Source of the DNA: Actinomadura alba
Lineage (GTDB): Bacteria > Actinomycetota > Actinomycetes > Streptosporangiales > Streptosporangiaceae
Length of the DNA: 64,000 nucleotides
Direction of reading: 5' to 3'
Assembly (NCBI RefSeq): GCF_014323705.1
Contig: NZ_JABVEC010000026.1
Location: 1 to 64,000 of the forward strand
Below the pieces are notes generated by a model that saw only the letters and a program-made list of their open reading frames with translations, ran no database searches and was not told where the DNA came from. This document shows, piece by piece, positions 23,128-30,893 of the stretch. Each line of letters opens with the position of its first letter. Position 1 is the first letter of the stretch. Both the position numbers and the translations under genes were made by a program.

Positions 23128-23682
23128 GTGGGTCACCCGCCGGACGAGCGTCGGCGCTTCGAGGAGCTCTATGCGACGCACTACGACGCGATCTCTCGCT
23201 ACGTGCTGCGCCGTACCGACTCCTCCGACGACGCCGTCGACGCGATCGGCGAGACGTTCCTGACCGCCTGGCGCCGCCTCGACTCCGTGCCCGAGGGTGA
23301 CGGAACACGACTCTGGCTGTACGGCGTCGCGCGCCGCGTTCTCGCCAACCACCACCGCGGCGCGGCCCGGCGGGAACTGCTCATCACCCGGCTGCGCAGC
23401 GAGTTCGCCGAGGCCGCGCCGAGCGAGCCAGAGCACCGGGCGGAGGTCCGCGCCGCCTTCGACCGGTTGACCGCCGAGGACCGTGAGCTGCTGTCCCTGA
23501 CCGGCTGGGAGGGGCTCTCGCCGAGCGAGATCGCCGAGGTCCTCGGCTGCCGGGTCGGCACCGTACGAGTCCGCCTGCACCGCGCGCGCAAACGCTTCGC
23601 GCGGCAACTGGCGCTGACCGGTGTGGACGTGGAGCGGTACGGGGCGCGCGCGGTGACGATGGCTGAGGGAGTGGGCAAATGA
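23128..23682 (+). CDS. ECF-type RNA polymerase sigma factor
   Basis: 184 residues. Region 2 (RFEELYATHYDAISRYVLRR then DDAVDAIGETFLTAWRRL) and region 4 (LSPSEIAEVLGCRVGTVRVRLHRARKRF) are clear, with a short linker, as in ECF sigma70 factors. GTG 23128 follows GGAAGGAGA at good spacing. It overlaps the next gene by 4 bases (ATGA), the usual sigma/anti-sigma arrangement, and heads an operon that ends in a MacB-type exporter, so it probably controls an envelope or antibiotic response. Its own target promoter was not identified. Confidence 0.93.
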   Translation: MGHPPDERRRFEELYATHYDAISRYVLRRTDSSDDAVDAIGETFLTAWRRLDSVPEGDGTRLWLYGVARRVLANHHRGAARRELLITRLRSEFAEAAPSEPEHRAEVRAAFDRLTAEDRELLSLTGWEGLSPSEIAEVLGCRVGTVRVRLHRARKRFARQLALTGVDVERYGARAVTMAEGVGK

Positions 23683-24596
23683 GCATCAACGAGATCGTCA
23701 AGCGGCTCGAGCCCGAGCATCGCGTACCTCCCACCGGTGAGGGCACGCGGGAGCTGCTCGCCGAGATCACCGCCATGTCGCGCACGACCGAGCCCGGCCG
23801 GGCCGCCCCGGGCGCCTCGGCCGGGCGGCGTCGCCGGATCGCCCGCCGGCGCATCGCGGTGCCGCTCGTCGCCGCGATGGCGGCCGCCGTCCTGATCGCC
23901 GGCTGGTTCCTGCCACAGACGTCGTACCTGGGGCCGAGCCAGGCGTCCGCACTCGACATCAGGAGGGACGGCGACTACTACATCATCACGGTGAAGGACG
24001 TCTTCGCCGCTCCCGAACGCTACGAGAGTCAGCTGCGCGACCGCGGCATCGACCTCTCCATCAAGGTCTTCCCCGTGTCCCCCAGTCTCGAGGGCAACAT
24101 CTTCGCCCCCTTCGACATGCGGGCCAACGGCCTGGAGTTCGACGAGCTGGCGCGCCGCCGCGACCTGATCTCGCCCATCGAGCGCCCGGGCGCCTGCGCG
24201 GAGGCCGTCCGTTGCACGATCGGGTTGCGGATACCGGTCGATTACCAGCCGTACAAGGACGCGAGGGTCAAGGGGAAGCCCACCATAGGGCTCGGCCGAA
24301 AGGGCCGCCCGGGTGAGCGGTACCGCGGCTTCGGGGCGCTCAACAATCCCGGGGAACCGCTCGCATGCGTCGACTTCATCAACCAGCGCGTCGCCCGGGT
24401 GACGGACCTTCTGCTGGAACGCCACGTGAAGGCGACGTTCGCCGTCCCCCTCAAGGGCTTCCGAACCTCGGTGCCGGGTTCCTGGTACGTCCACGAAGGC
24501 TGGCTGACCGCGAAGGGCAGCGCGCTCCTGGTGGCCGACACGAAACGTACCCCCGGCGCCCACCGGGTGAGCACGAACTGCCGTAAGGGCCGCTGA
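23679..24596 (+). CDS. Membrane-anchored putative anti-sigma partner
   Basis: 305 residues. A cytoplasmic N-terminus of ~65 residues (NEIVKRLEPEHRVP at the start, then RRRRIARRR) precedes one membrane helix (IAVPLVAAMAAAVLIAGWFL, residues ~67-86) and a ~220-residue outer domain (DGDYYIITVKDVFAAPERYE and so on) of unknown fold. It carries no zinc-type anti-sigma motif. The 4-base overlap with the sigma gene and its topology make an anti-sigma or sensor role likely. Related actinobacterial operons place similar proteins after ECF genes. I do not recognise the outer domain. Confidence 0.65.
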   Translation: MSINEIVKRLEPEHRVPPTGEGTRELLAEITAMSRTTEPGRAAPGASAGRRRRIARRRIAVPLVAAMAAAVLIAGWFLPQTSYLGPSQASALDIRRDGDYYIITVKDVFAAPERYESQLRDRGIDLSIKVFPVSPSLEGNIFAPFDMRANGLEFDELARRRDLISPIERPGACAEAVRCTIGLRIPVDYQPYKDARVKGKPTIGLGRKGRPGERYRGFGALNNPGEPLACVDFINQRVARVTDLLLERHVKATFAVPLKGFRTSVPGSWYVHEGWLTAKGSALLVADTKRTPGAHRVSTNCRKGR

Positions 24597-24649
24597 CCTC
24601 AGAACCACCTCGACCCGGCGTCCCGCAGGGACCCGGCGCGTCCGTCCGA

Positions 24650-24672
24650 GCGTGCACCCGCATGGTGCACGC
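24650..24672 (+). other. Hairpin between the anti-sigma-like and lipoprotein genes
   Basis: GCGTGCAC (24650-24657), a 7-nt loop and GTGCACGC (24665-24672) form a perfect 8-bp stem 26 nt before the lipoprotein start. It may attenuate or process the operon transcript so that exporter and sigma levels differ. Confidence 0.45.
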
Positions 24673-24697
24673 CCCAACACACCCCGAGGACTCCTCC

Positions 24698-25183
24698 ATG
24701 AATCGTGTCTCGACACTGCTGCTCGCCGTACCGCTGCTGGCCCTCGCGGCATGCGGCGGCGGCTCGTCCGATGACGGCATCGCGAGCGCGGGCGGCGCCA
24801 AGGCCGGCACCTCGGCGTCCGCCTCCGCTGGTCCATCCGCCGACTCCGACCAGGCCCGGCTGAGGTACGCGCGATGCCTGCGCGAGAACGGCGTGCCCAT
24901 GCCCGACGACCCCAAGGACCTCCCGAAGGGTGGCCTCGCGATTCCGGACAAGGCCATGAAGGCCTGCGAGCAGCAACAGAAGGCCATGGGCGGCAAGCGG
25001 ATCGACATGAACGATCCCGCGACGCGCGACAGGTTCACCAAGCTCGCCCGGTGCATGCGCGAGCACGACTTCGACTTCCCCGACCCGCCGAACATGCCGG
25101 CGCCCGACTTCGACGGGGGCAACAGGCCCAGGTTCGAGAAGGCGCTGAAGGAGTGCAACCACCACCTCCAAGGCGACCGGTGA
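24698..25183 (+). CDS. Lipoprotein of unknown function
   Basis: 161 residues from ATG 24698 (GAGG 9 nt upstream). The signal peptide ends in LLALAAC, a lipobox. After an Ala/Ser/Gly linker come two repeats of a short Cys-containing block: LRYARCLRENGVPMPDDP and LARCMREHDFDFPDPP, each with RC-LRE/MREH and a following Pro-Asp stretch. This duplicated pattern occurs in actinobacterial lipoproteins encoded with MacB-type exporters. Probable role: outer-face component or sensor of the exporter. Its stop overlaps the next GTG (GTGA). Confidence 0.8.
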   Translation: MNRVSTLLLAVPLLALAACGGGSSDDGIASAGGAKAGTSASASAGPSADSDQARLRYARCLRENGVPMPDDPKDLPKGGLAIPDKAMKACEQQQKAMGGKRIDMNDPATRDRFTKLARCMREHDFDFPDPPNMPAPDFDGGNRPRFEKALKECNHHLQGDR

Positions 25184-26253
25184 GGCGCTACCTGGCCGCC
25201 GGGGCCGCGCTGCTCGCCGCCGCCACGGCCGGGGTCGCCGCGGTCCGCGCCGGAGGGGAGGACCGCCCGGCCTCGGCGGGCTCCACCGCCCCCGCCACGG
25301 CAGAGATCACCCGAGGCGATCTCGTCGACACCACGACGGTCGACGGCACCCTCACGTACGCCGGCGAGCGTGGCATCGCGGCCACGGCGGCCGGCGTCGT
25401 CACCCGGCTTCCCGCACCGGGCGCCGTCATCGGGCAGGGTGCGGCCCTGTACGAGGTGGATCGCCGGCGGGTCGTGCTCATGTACGGAACGGTGCCGCTC
25501 TACCGCACGCTGCGGCAGGGCATCGCGGACGGTCCCGACGTGCGGCAGCTGGAACGGGCCCTTCGGACGCTGGGCCACGGGCGCGACCTCACGGCGGACA
25601 CGCACTTCTCCTCCGCCACGGCCGCGGCGGTGCGCCGGTGGCAGGGCGACAACGGGCTGGTGAAGACCGGCTCGGTCGACGCGGCACAGGTCCTGTTCCT
25701 GCCCGCGCCGGTACGGCTCGTCGAGACGAAGGCTGCGACCGGGGACCGGATCGCCCCGGGCCGGCCGGTGCTCACGGTGACGAGCACCAGGCGTGTCGTG
25801 CACGTGGACCTCAAGGCGAGCGACCAGGCGCTGGCGAAGAAGGGAGCACGGGTGACCGTGGAACTGCCGGACGGTGCGTCCGTCCCCGGCAAGATCGTTT
25901 CGGTCGGGACCGTGGCCGAGCGGCCCGAGCCGGCCGGGGGATCCGGTTCCGGGCAGAGCGAGAGCCCGACCATCGACGTCGAGATCCGGCTGGACGGCGT
26001 GCCGAAGTCCGGCCGGTTGGACGAGGCTCCGGTGACGGTCACGATGGAGAGCGCACGGCGCGAGGGGGTGCTGAGCGTACCGGTGGAGGCGCTGCTGGCC
26101 CTGCGCGAAGGGGGCTTCGGCGTGGAACTCGTCGACCCGGGCAGCGTCCGGCGGGTCGTCGGGGTCCGTACGGGCGCGTACGGCGGCGGCCGGGTGGAGA
26201 TCACCGGCCCGGGGCTGTCGGCCGGCATGAAGGTCGGGGTGCCCGCACTATGA
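25180..26253 (+). CDS. HlyD/MacA-type efflux adaptor with peptidoglycan-binding domain
   Basis: 357 residues from GTG 25180 (GTGA overlap). A signal anchor (YLAAGAALLAAATAGVAAV) precedes the barrel-like start (ITRGDLVDTTTVDGTLTYAG), then a PG_binding_1-like module (VRQLERALRTLGHGRDLTADTHF, AVRRWQGDNGLVKTG, residues ~115-160), then lipoyl/beta-barrel parts (VVHVDLKASDQALAKKG) and a C-terminal RVEITGPGLSAGMKV. This architecture is common in Gram-positive MacA-like adaptors that link the exporter to the cell wall. It works with the ATPase and permease that follow. Confidence 0.85.
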   Translation: MRRYLAAGAALLAAATAGVAAVRAGGEDRPASAGSTAPATAEITRGDLVDTTTVDGTLTYAGERGIAATAAGVVTRLPAPGAVIGQGAALYEVDRRRVVLMYGTVPLYRTLRQGIADGPDVRQLERALRTLGHGRDLTADTHFSSATAAAVRRWQGDNGLVKTGSVDAAQVLFLPAPVRLVETKAATGDRIAPGRPVLTVTSTRRVVHVDLKASDQALAKKGARVTVELPDGASVPGKIVSVGTVAERPEPAGGSGSGQSESPTIDVEIRLDGVPKSGRLDEAPVTVTMESARREGVLSVPVEALLALREGGFGVELVDPGSVRRVVGVRTGAYGGGRVEITGPGLSAGMKVGVPAL

Positions 26254-26987
26254 CAACTCCCGATCGGCCCGACTCCAAGATCATCGAAATGACCGGCGTG
26301 ACGAAGCACTACGAGGGCGGGGTCCACGCCCTGCGCGGGGTCGACCTGACGGTCGAGGCCGGCGAGTTGCTGGCCATCACGGGTCCCTCCGGTTCGGGCA
26401 AGTCCACGCTCCTGCACCTCATCGGCACGCTCGACCGGCCCTCGTCCGGCACGGTGCGGATCGCGGGACACGATGTCGGCAAGCTCGCCGACGAGCGGTT
26501 GTCCGCGCTGCGCGCCGCGCACATCGGCTTCGTGTTCCAGCAGTTCCACCTGGCCGCGGGCCGGTCCGCCGTGGACAACGTGGCGGACGGTCTGCTCTAC
26601 GCCGGCCGGCCGGTGCGCCTGCGGCGCGAACTCGCCGTGGCCGCCCTCGAACGCGTGGGGCTCGGTCACCGGCTGCACCACCGGCCGCACGAGCTGTCCG
26701 GCGGGGAGCAGCAGCGGGTGGCCATCGCGCGGGCGGTGCTCGGCGACCCCCCGCTGCTGCTGGCCGACGAGCCGACCGGCAACCTCGACTCGGCCTCCGG
26801 CGACGCGGTGCTCGGCCTGCTCCGGGATCTGCACACCGAAGGCACGACGGTCCTCATCATCACCCACGACCATGAGGTCGCCACAGGTTGCGACCGGCTG
26901 GTGCGCGTGCGCGACGGCGAGATCGTCTTCGACGGGACGGCGAACGACCGCGCGAGCACGGCGCCGAGGCCGGAGGGAGCGCGATGA
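26250..26987 (+). CDS. ABC transporter ATP-binding protein, MacB/LolD type
   Basis: 245 residues from ATG 26250 (ATGA overlap with the adaptor). Walker A GPSGSGKSTLLHL, Q-loop FVFQQFHL, signature LSGGEQQRVAIARA, Walker B LLLADEPTGNLDS and the switch His in IITHDHEV are complete, so it should be active. The DEPTGNLD form is typical of the MacB/LolD/FtsE group that powers mechanotransmission export. It pairs with the permease encoded next (ATGA overlap). Confidence 0.95.
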   Translation: MTTPDRPDSKIIEMTGVTKHYEGGVHALRGVDLTVEAGELLAITGPSGSGKSTLLHLIGTLDRPSSGTVRIAGHDVGKLADERLSALRAAHIGFVFQQFHLAAGRSAVDNVADGLLYAGRPVRLRRELAVAALERVGLGHRLHHRPHELSGGEQQRVAIARAVLGDPPLLLADEPTGNLDSASGDAVLGLLRDLHTEGTTVLIITHDHEVATGCDRLVRVRDGEIVFDGTANDRASTAPRPEGAR

Positions 26988-28240
26988 CGACCGGGAACAC
27001 GACGACCGGGAACACGACGACGGGGAACGCGATGACGACGGGGAAGGCGATGAAGCCTCCGGTCCCGGCCCGTCTCGGCCCCGGCGACGTCGCCAGGGTC
27101 GGCCTCTCGGGGCTGCGCGCCCGCCCGGCCCGGGTGGTGCTGTCCGCGCTGGGCATCGCGATCGGGATCGCCACCATGGTCTCCGTGATCGGCATCTCCG
27201 CCTCGGGCCAGGAGGAACTGCTACGCCGGCTGGACCGGCTCGGCACGAACCTGCTCCGCGTACAGCCCGGCGACTCGTTCACGGGCGGCGAGGTGAAGCT
27301 GCCGGCCGGCGCGGTGGCGATGGTCGACCGGATCGGCCCGGTGTTCACGGCGAGCGGCACGGGCGAGGTCTCGGCATCGATCCGCCGGACCGACCGCATC
27401 CCCAAGGAGGAGACCGGCGGGATCAACGTGCAGGCCACCACGCTCGGGCTCCTCCAGACCCTCGACGGGCGGGTGAGAACCGGCGTCTGGCTCAACGCGG
27501 CCACGGAGCGCTATCCGGCCGCGGTGCTCGGCTCGGTGGCCGCCGACCGGCTGGGAATCCAGCGCCCCGGCGTACAGGTCTGGGTCGGCGACCGCTGGTT
27601 CACCGTCATCGGCATCCTCGACACGGTGCCCCTGGCACCCGAGATCGACCGCGCCGCACTCGTCGGCATCCCCGCCGCGCGTGCGCACCTGGACTTCGAC
27701 GGGCATCCGACGACCGTCTACGAACGGTCAGCGGAGAGCTCGGTCGAGGCCGTACGGGAGGTCCTGCCCCGCACGGTGAACCCGGAGAACCCCTCGGAGG
27801 TCGCGGTGTCGCGCCCCTCGGACGCACTCGCCGCCCGGGCGGCCGCCGCCGGCACCTTCACCGGACTGCTGCTCGGCCTCGGCGCGGTGGCCCTGCTGGT
27901 CGGCGGGGTCGGGGTGGCCAACACCATGGTCATCTCCGTGCTGGAACGGCGCCGGGAGATCGGCCTGCGCCGTTCGCTCGGCGCCACCCGAGGGCAGGTC
28001 CGGACGCAGTTCCTCACCGAGTCGCTGATGCTCTCGGCCCTTGGCGGGGCGGCGGGCTCGGCCATCGGCGCCGTCATCACCGTCGCCTACGCGATCGCGC
28101 GGGGCTGGCCTCCCGTCGTGCCCGCCTGGGCCCTCGGGGGCGGGCTCACCGCGACCGTCGTCGTCGGCATGGTCGCCGGGCTATACCCCGCCGTACGGGC
28201 CTCCCGGCTGCCACCGACCGTCGCGCTGAGCAGCACGTGA
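26984..28240 (+). CDS. MacB-type ABC transporter permease
   Basis: 418 residues. The first helix (VVLSALGIAIGIATMVSVIGI, residues ~47-68) is followed by a long outer domain (EELLRRLDRLGTNLLRVQPGD and following) and a C-terminal three-helix FtsX domain with NTMVISVLERRREIGLRRSL and ATRGQVRTQFLTESLML. This is the MacB fold. Before the first helix are ~25 residues made of near-identical TTGNT units encoded by a 15-bp tandem repeat; repeat number could vary between strains without changing the frame. ATGA overlap with the ATPase gene. Last gene of the sigma operon. Confidence 0.93.
   Translation: MTTGNTTTGNTTTGNAMTTGKAMKPPVPARLGPGDVARVGLSGLRARPARVVLSALGIAIGIATMVSVIGISASGQEELLRRLDRLGTNLLRVQPGDSFTGGEVKLPAGAVAMVDRIGPVFTASGTGEVSASIRRTDRIPKEETGGINVQATTLGLLQTLDGRVRTGVWLNAATERYPAAVLGSVAADRLGIQRPGVQVWVGDRWFTVIGILDTVPLAPEIDRAALVGIPAARAHLDFDGHPTTVYERSAESSVEAVREVLPRTVNPENPSEVAVSRPSDALAARAAAAGTFTGLLLGLGAVALLVGGVGVANTMVISVLERRREIGLRRSLGATRGQVRTQFLTESLMLSALGGAAGSAIGAVITVAYAIARGWPPVVPAWALGGGLTATVVVGMVAGLYPAVRASRLPPTVALSST
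26987..27049 (+). repeat. 15-bp coding minisatellite at the permease N-terminus
   Basis: Units acgaccgggaacacg at 26987-27001 and 27002-27016, acgacggggaacgcg at 27017-27031 and, after an ATG, acgacggggaaggcg at 27035-27049. They encode TTGNT, TTGNT, TTGNA and TTGKA. A second in-frame ATG at 27032 could serve as an alternative start. Confidence 0.85.
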
Positions 28241-28467
28241 TCCTCTTCGCGCACGGGCACCGGGTCACCGCCCACGCCGCTCCGCCCTGATCATGCAGTA
28301 GTTCGCCCCGACCGCCCGCGCATGTTCGCCGTCTGAACCAGTGCGCACGGCGCCCCCGTCGATCAAACGGATCGTGTGGGGGCGTCACTGTGTGTGCGGA
28401 AGCCTTGCGAAAGGACAAACCCCGCGCCGTACCCTGAAGTTGTCGAGGCTTCAGGAGGCGCAGGGCC

Positions 28468-29685
28468 ATGTACGACGAGGTCACCATCGGCGCCCGGCTC
28501 AGGACGCTCAGACGCTGGCGCGGGATGACCCTGGCGCAGCTCGCCGGGCAGTCGGGTCTGTCGACATCGTTCCTGTCGATGGCCGAACGCGGACAGCGGT
28601 CACTGGATCGGCGCTCCCATATCGCGGCACTCGCCGCCGCGCTGAAGGTGAGCGAGACGGAACTGACCGGCGCACCGCACCTGGGGCACGACCCAGCCCA
28701 GTCCGACCCCCACCTCCGCATCCCCGCGATCCGCGCGGCACTTCAGACCTCCACACTGACCGAGCCGTCATGCGAGCGGGCCCGGCCGCTACCGGAGCTC
28801 GTGGCCGAGCTCGAGCAGATCGAGCCGGCGCACCAGGCGTGCGACTACCTCGCAGTCGGCGAAGTGCTACCGGACCTGATGGACGAGCTACACCTGCATG
28901 TCGCAGAACCCCAGGACGAGCGGGCCCATGCCGTGGCCTTGAAGGCACTCGTCCATGCGTGCGTGATTGCCACCTTCATGTCGAAGGACCTCGGCCACAA
29001 CGACCTCGGCCACCTCGCGGCCGTCCGGGCAGACCATGCCGCCGCCTTCCTCGACGATCCGGTTCAAAAGGCGATCAGCGCATTCCTGCGCATCCACACC
29101 GCGCCCCGAGCCGGTAGCTGGGACCGGACTCTGCGCATGGCCGAACGGGCAGCCTCCGACCTCCAGCCTCACACCACCGATCCCAGAGCGATCGAGGTGT
29201 GCGGGATGCTCACCTTGTCGGCGTCGCTATCCGCTGCCGTACTCCACAAAGGGGACACGTCAACACACTGGATGGGCCAGGCGGATGAGCTGGCCGCGCG
29301 GATCCCCGACACGCCTGAGGCGAACTGGATGTCCTTCAGCAGCACGAACGTCGCTGTGTGGAAGGTCGCCGTCGCCGTGGAGAACGGCGCGGCCGGCGGC
29401 TCTGTGCTGACGCTGGCGAACAAAGTGAACGTGGACAGGCTCGGCGACAAGCGAGGCCGGCGAGCCTCCTACATGGCCGACGTCGGGCGGGGGCTCGCTC
29501 GGGATCCGAAGACCCGCGGCGAGGCCGTCCGGTGGCTGCGTGAGGCAGAGGAGACCGCGCCGCAGTGGATCCGCAACAGTGCTCCGGTACGGGAGGCAGT
29601 GGCGGTGATGCTCGAGCAGGCCAAGGTGGCGGTCGGCGGGCGGGAACTACGCGGGATGGCGGCTCGGATGGGCGTCTCCCACTGA
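28468..29685 (+). CDS. XRE-family regulator with long helical C-terminal domain
   Basis: 405 residues. The N-terminal HTH_XRE domain spans residues ~8-64 (GARLRTLRRWRGMTLAQLAG, LSTSFLSMAERGQRSLDRR). The remaining ~330 residues are helical with TPR-like spacing (for example DRTLRMAERAASDLQ and EAVRWLREAEETAPQW), as in the actinobacterial transcriptional regulators that sense peptides or unknown ligands. AGGAGG lies 9-10 nt before ATG. TACCCT at about 28431-28436 is a good -10. The next two small genes follow on the same strand after a dyad-rich gap and are probably its targets. Confidence 0.88.
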   Translation: MYDEVTIGARLRTLRRWRGMTLAQLAGQSGLSTSFLSMAERGQRSLDRRSHIAALAAALKVSETELTGAPHLGHDPAQSDPHLRIPAIRAALQTSTLTEPSCERARPLPELVAELEQIEPAHQACDYLAVGEVLPDLMDELHLHVAEPQDERAHAVALKALVHACVIATFMSKDLGHNDLGHLAAVRADHAAAFLDDPVQKAISAFLRIHTAPRAGSWDRTLRMAERAASDLQPHTTDPRAIEVCGMLTLSASLSAAVLHKGDTSTHWMGQADELAARIPDTPEANWMSFSSTNVAVWKVAVAVENGAAGGSVLTLANKVNVDRLGDKRGRRASYMADVGRGLARDPKTRGEAVRWLREAEETAPQWIRNSAPVREAVAVMLEQAKVAVGGRELRGMAARMGVSH

Positions 29686-29709
29686 CCCGATCCGGCCATC
29701 TTCACGCGA

Positions 29710-29756
29710 TTTCACACTCGTGAAATTTCACCGTGTGCACGCACTTACTGTGCGTG
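29710..29756 (+). promoter_or_regulatory. Two dyads and a leaderless promoter upstream of the 88-residue protein gene
   Basis: TTTCAC-actc-GTGAAA (29710-29725) and CACGCAC-ttact-GTGCGTG (29738-29756) are both perfect inverted repeats; TTCAC recurs at 29701, 29711 and 29727. The -10-like TACTGT (29746-29751) lies inside the second dyad, 8 nt before ATG 29760, implying a leaderless transcript repressible by whatever binds the dyad, probably the XRE protein. Confidence 0.6.
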
Positions 29757-29759
29757 TTC

Positions 29760-30026
29760 ATGGACGAGACGCACGCCGACGCGAGAGCGCACCTAGAACG
29801 CCTCGGGGCTGAACTCGCCGACCACGGCTGGACCGCAGAGGTCGGCGAGGACGGCAGCCGATCTGTCCTCTCGGTATGTAACCCCAACATCGCGGACCTG
29901 AACGAGGTGATCGTCTGCTCAGGTGAGACGTTCCGCTGGACGTGGGGGCAGGGCATCGGACCAGCCACCGAGGTCACGGGCGTCGCCACCCGAATCATGT
30001 ACGTGCTGCGCGAGGTGGCGGAGTGA
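29760..30026 (+). CDS. Small protein of unknown function, XRE-linked
   Basis: 88 residues from ATG 29760 (a GTG 27 bases upstream is less likely given the promoter). Sequence DETHADARAHLERLGAEL is helical; SVLSVCNPNIADLNEVIVCS and FRWTWGQGIGPATEVTGVAT suggest a small alpha/beta fold. I do not recognise a domain. Similar short proteins commonly follow HTH_XRE genes in Streptomyces relatives. Its stop overlaps the next GTG (GTGA), so the pair is co-translated. Confidence 0.7.
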   Translation: MDETHADARAHLERLGAELADHGWTAEVGEDGSRSVLSVCNPNIADLNEVIVCSGETFRWTWGQGIGPATEVTGVATRIMYVLREVAE

Positions 30027-30445
30027 ACTCCCACGAGCCACCGCGGATGTATTCGTGGTCGATCGTCGGCGCAGACGGTACCGGCGCCTGCGGCGTGAGC
30101 AACGACTACGAACTCGCTCTGGACGAGGTGGTGATGGCGCTGTGCAACGCCCGAGCCGGCTCCCGTGGCCTGGTCCACCGAGTCTCACCGAGCTACCACC
30201 GCACGGCCCTCGTCTACGAAGGCTTGGTCGCGCGCTGCCGGATCGGCACGGCCGACGCCCCCGTGTGGGACGACATTCCCCCGCCATCGGCATGGACGCA
30301 TCTGCGGCCGCTGTACACCGACCCCGATCACGCCCTCGGCGACGCCATCCCGCCCGAGGCGCTCGCAGCCGGCTTCGAGGACCTCCGGATCCACAGGGAG
30401 CGCCTTGAGCGCACCACCGCATCCACCTCTACGGACAGGCGGTAG
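30023..30445 (+). CDS. Hypothetical protein co-translated with the preceding small protein
   Basis: 140 residues from GTG 30023 in a GTGA overlap. YSWSIVGADGTGACGVSNDYELALDEV near the start, LVHRVSPSYHRTALVYEGLV in the middle and LPEAL-type helices at the end give a small mixed fold with a charged C-terminus (RIHRERLERTTA). No known domain is recognised. The role should be linked to its partner and the XRE regulator. A strong hairpin follows 27 nt after the stop. Confidence 0.65.
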   Translation: MNSHEPPRMYSWSIVGADGTGACGVSNDYELALDEVVMALCNARAGSRGLVHRVSPSYHRTALVYEGLVARCRIGTADAPVWDDIPPPSAWTHLRPLYTDPDHALGDAIPPEALAAGFEDLRIHRERLERTTASTSTDRR

Positions 30446-30893
30446 CCGTGGGCATCTCTTGGGTTTGCAGACGTGGACGCGTCGACACGGCGCGCCGACG
30501 CGTCCACACAGTTCCCCGGGATCGTGGAACCCGGGAAGGCGCAGTGACGGGCCGGCCCCCGCGGCCCTCCTGCGTGCGTACGGCCCGGCGTCACCTCGGG
30601 CACCTCGGCGCCGGGCCGTACGACTACGTTCGTCAGCGGGGGAACGGACGGCGGCGGCGTGGGTGGCATCGCCGCAGCGCTCATCTGTAGTCGCCGACTA
30701 ACCAGATGAGACGACTGGTCGTCTCATCTGGGTTGATCGCTAATCTGTCCGTGTGGGCATCGGCTCCGCATGCGGGTGCGGTACCAGCGCGTCACCGACC
30801 CGATGCTGAGGAGCGTGGTGAGCGGCCAAGTGAGACGGAAGGCGACGGAGGGCCCGGCAGGCTTCGTGACAGGGCAGATGGTGGGGGTGGGGC
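30446..30893. promoter_or_regulatory. Dyad-rich intergenic region: terminator plus two adjacent palindromes
   Basis: Terminator-like hairpin: 12-bp perfect arms at 30473-30484 and 30496-30507 (GTGGACGCGTCG with its complement). A second hairpin with one bulge lies at about 30512-30537. Near the other end TAGTCG-C-CGACTA (30688-30700) abuts a 30-bp palindrome with 14-bp arms (30702-30715 and 30718-30731; core GACGAC-TG-GTCGTC). TAATCT at 30741-30746 may be a -10. A 46-codon frame from ATG 30770 is possible but unsupported. Confidence 0.65.
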
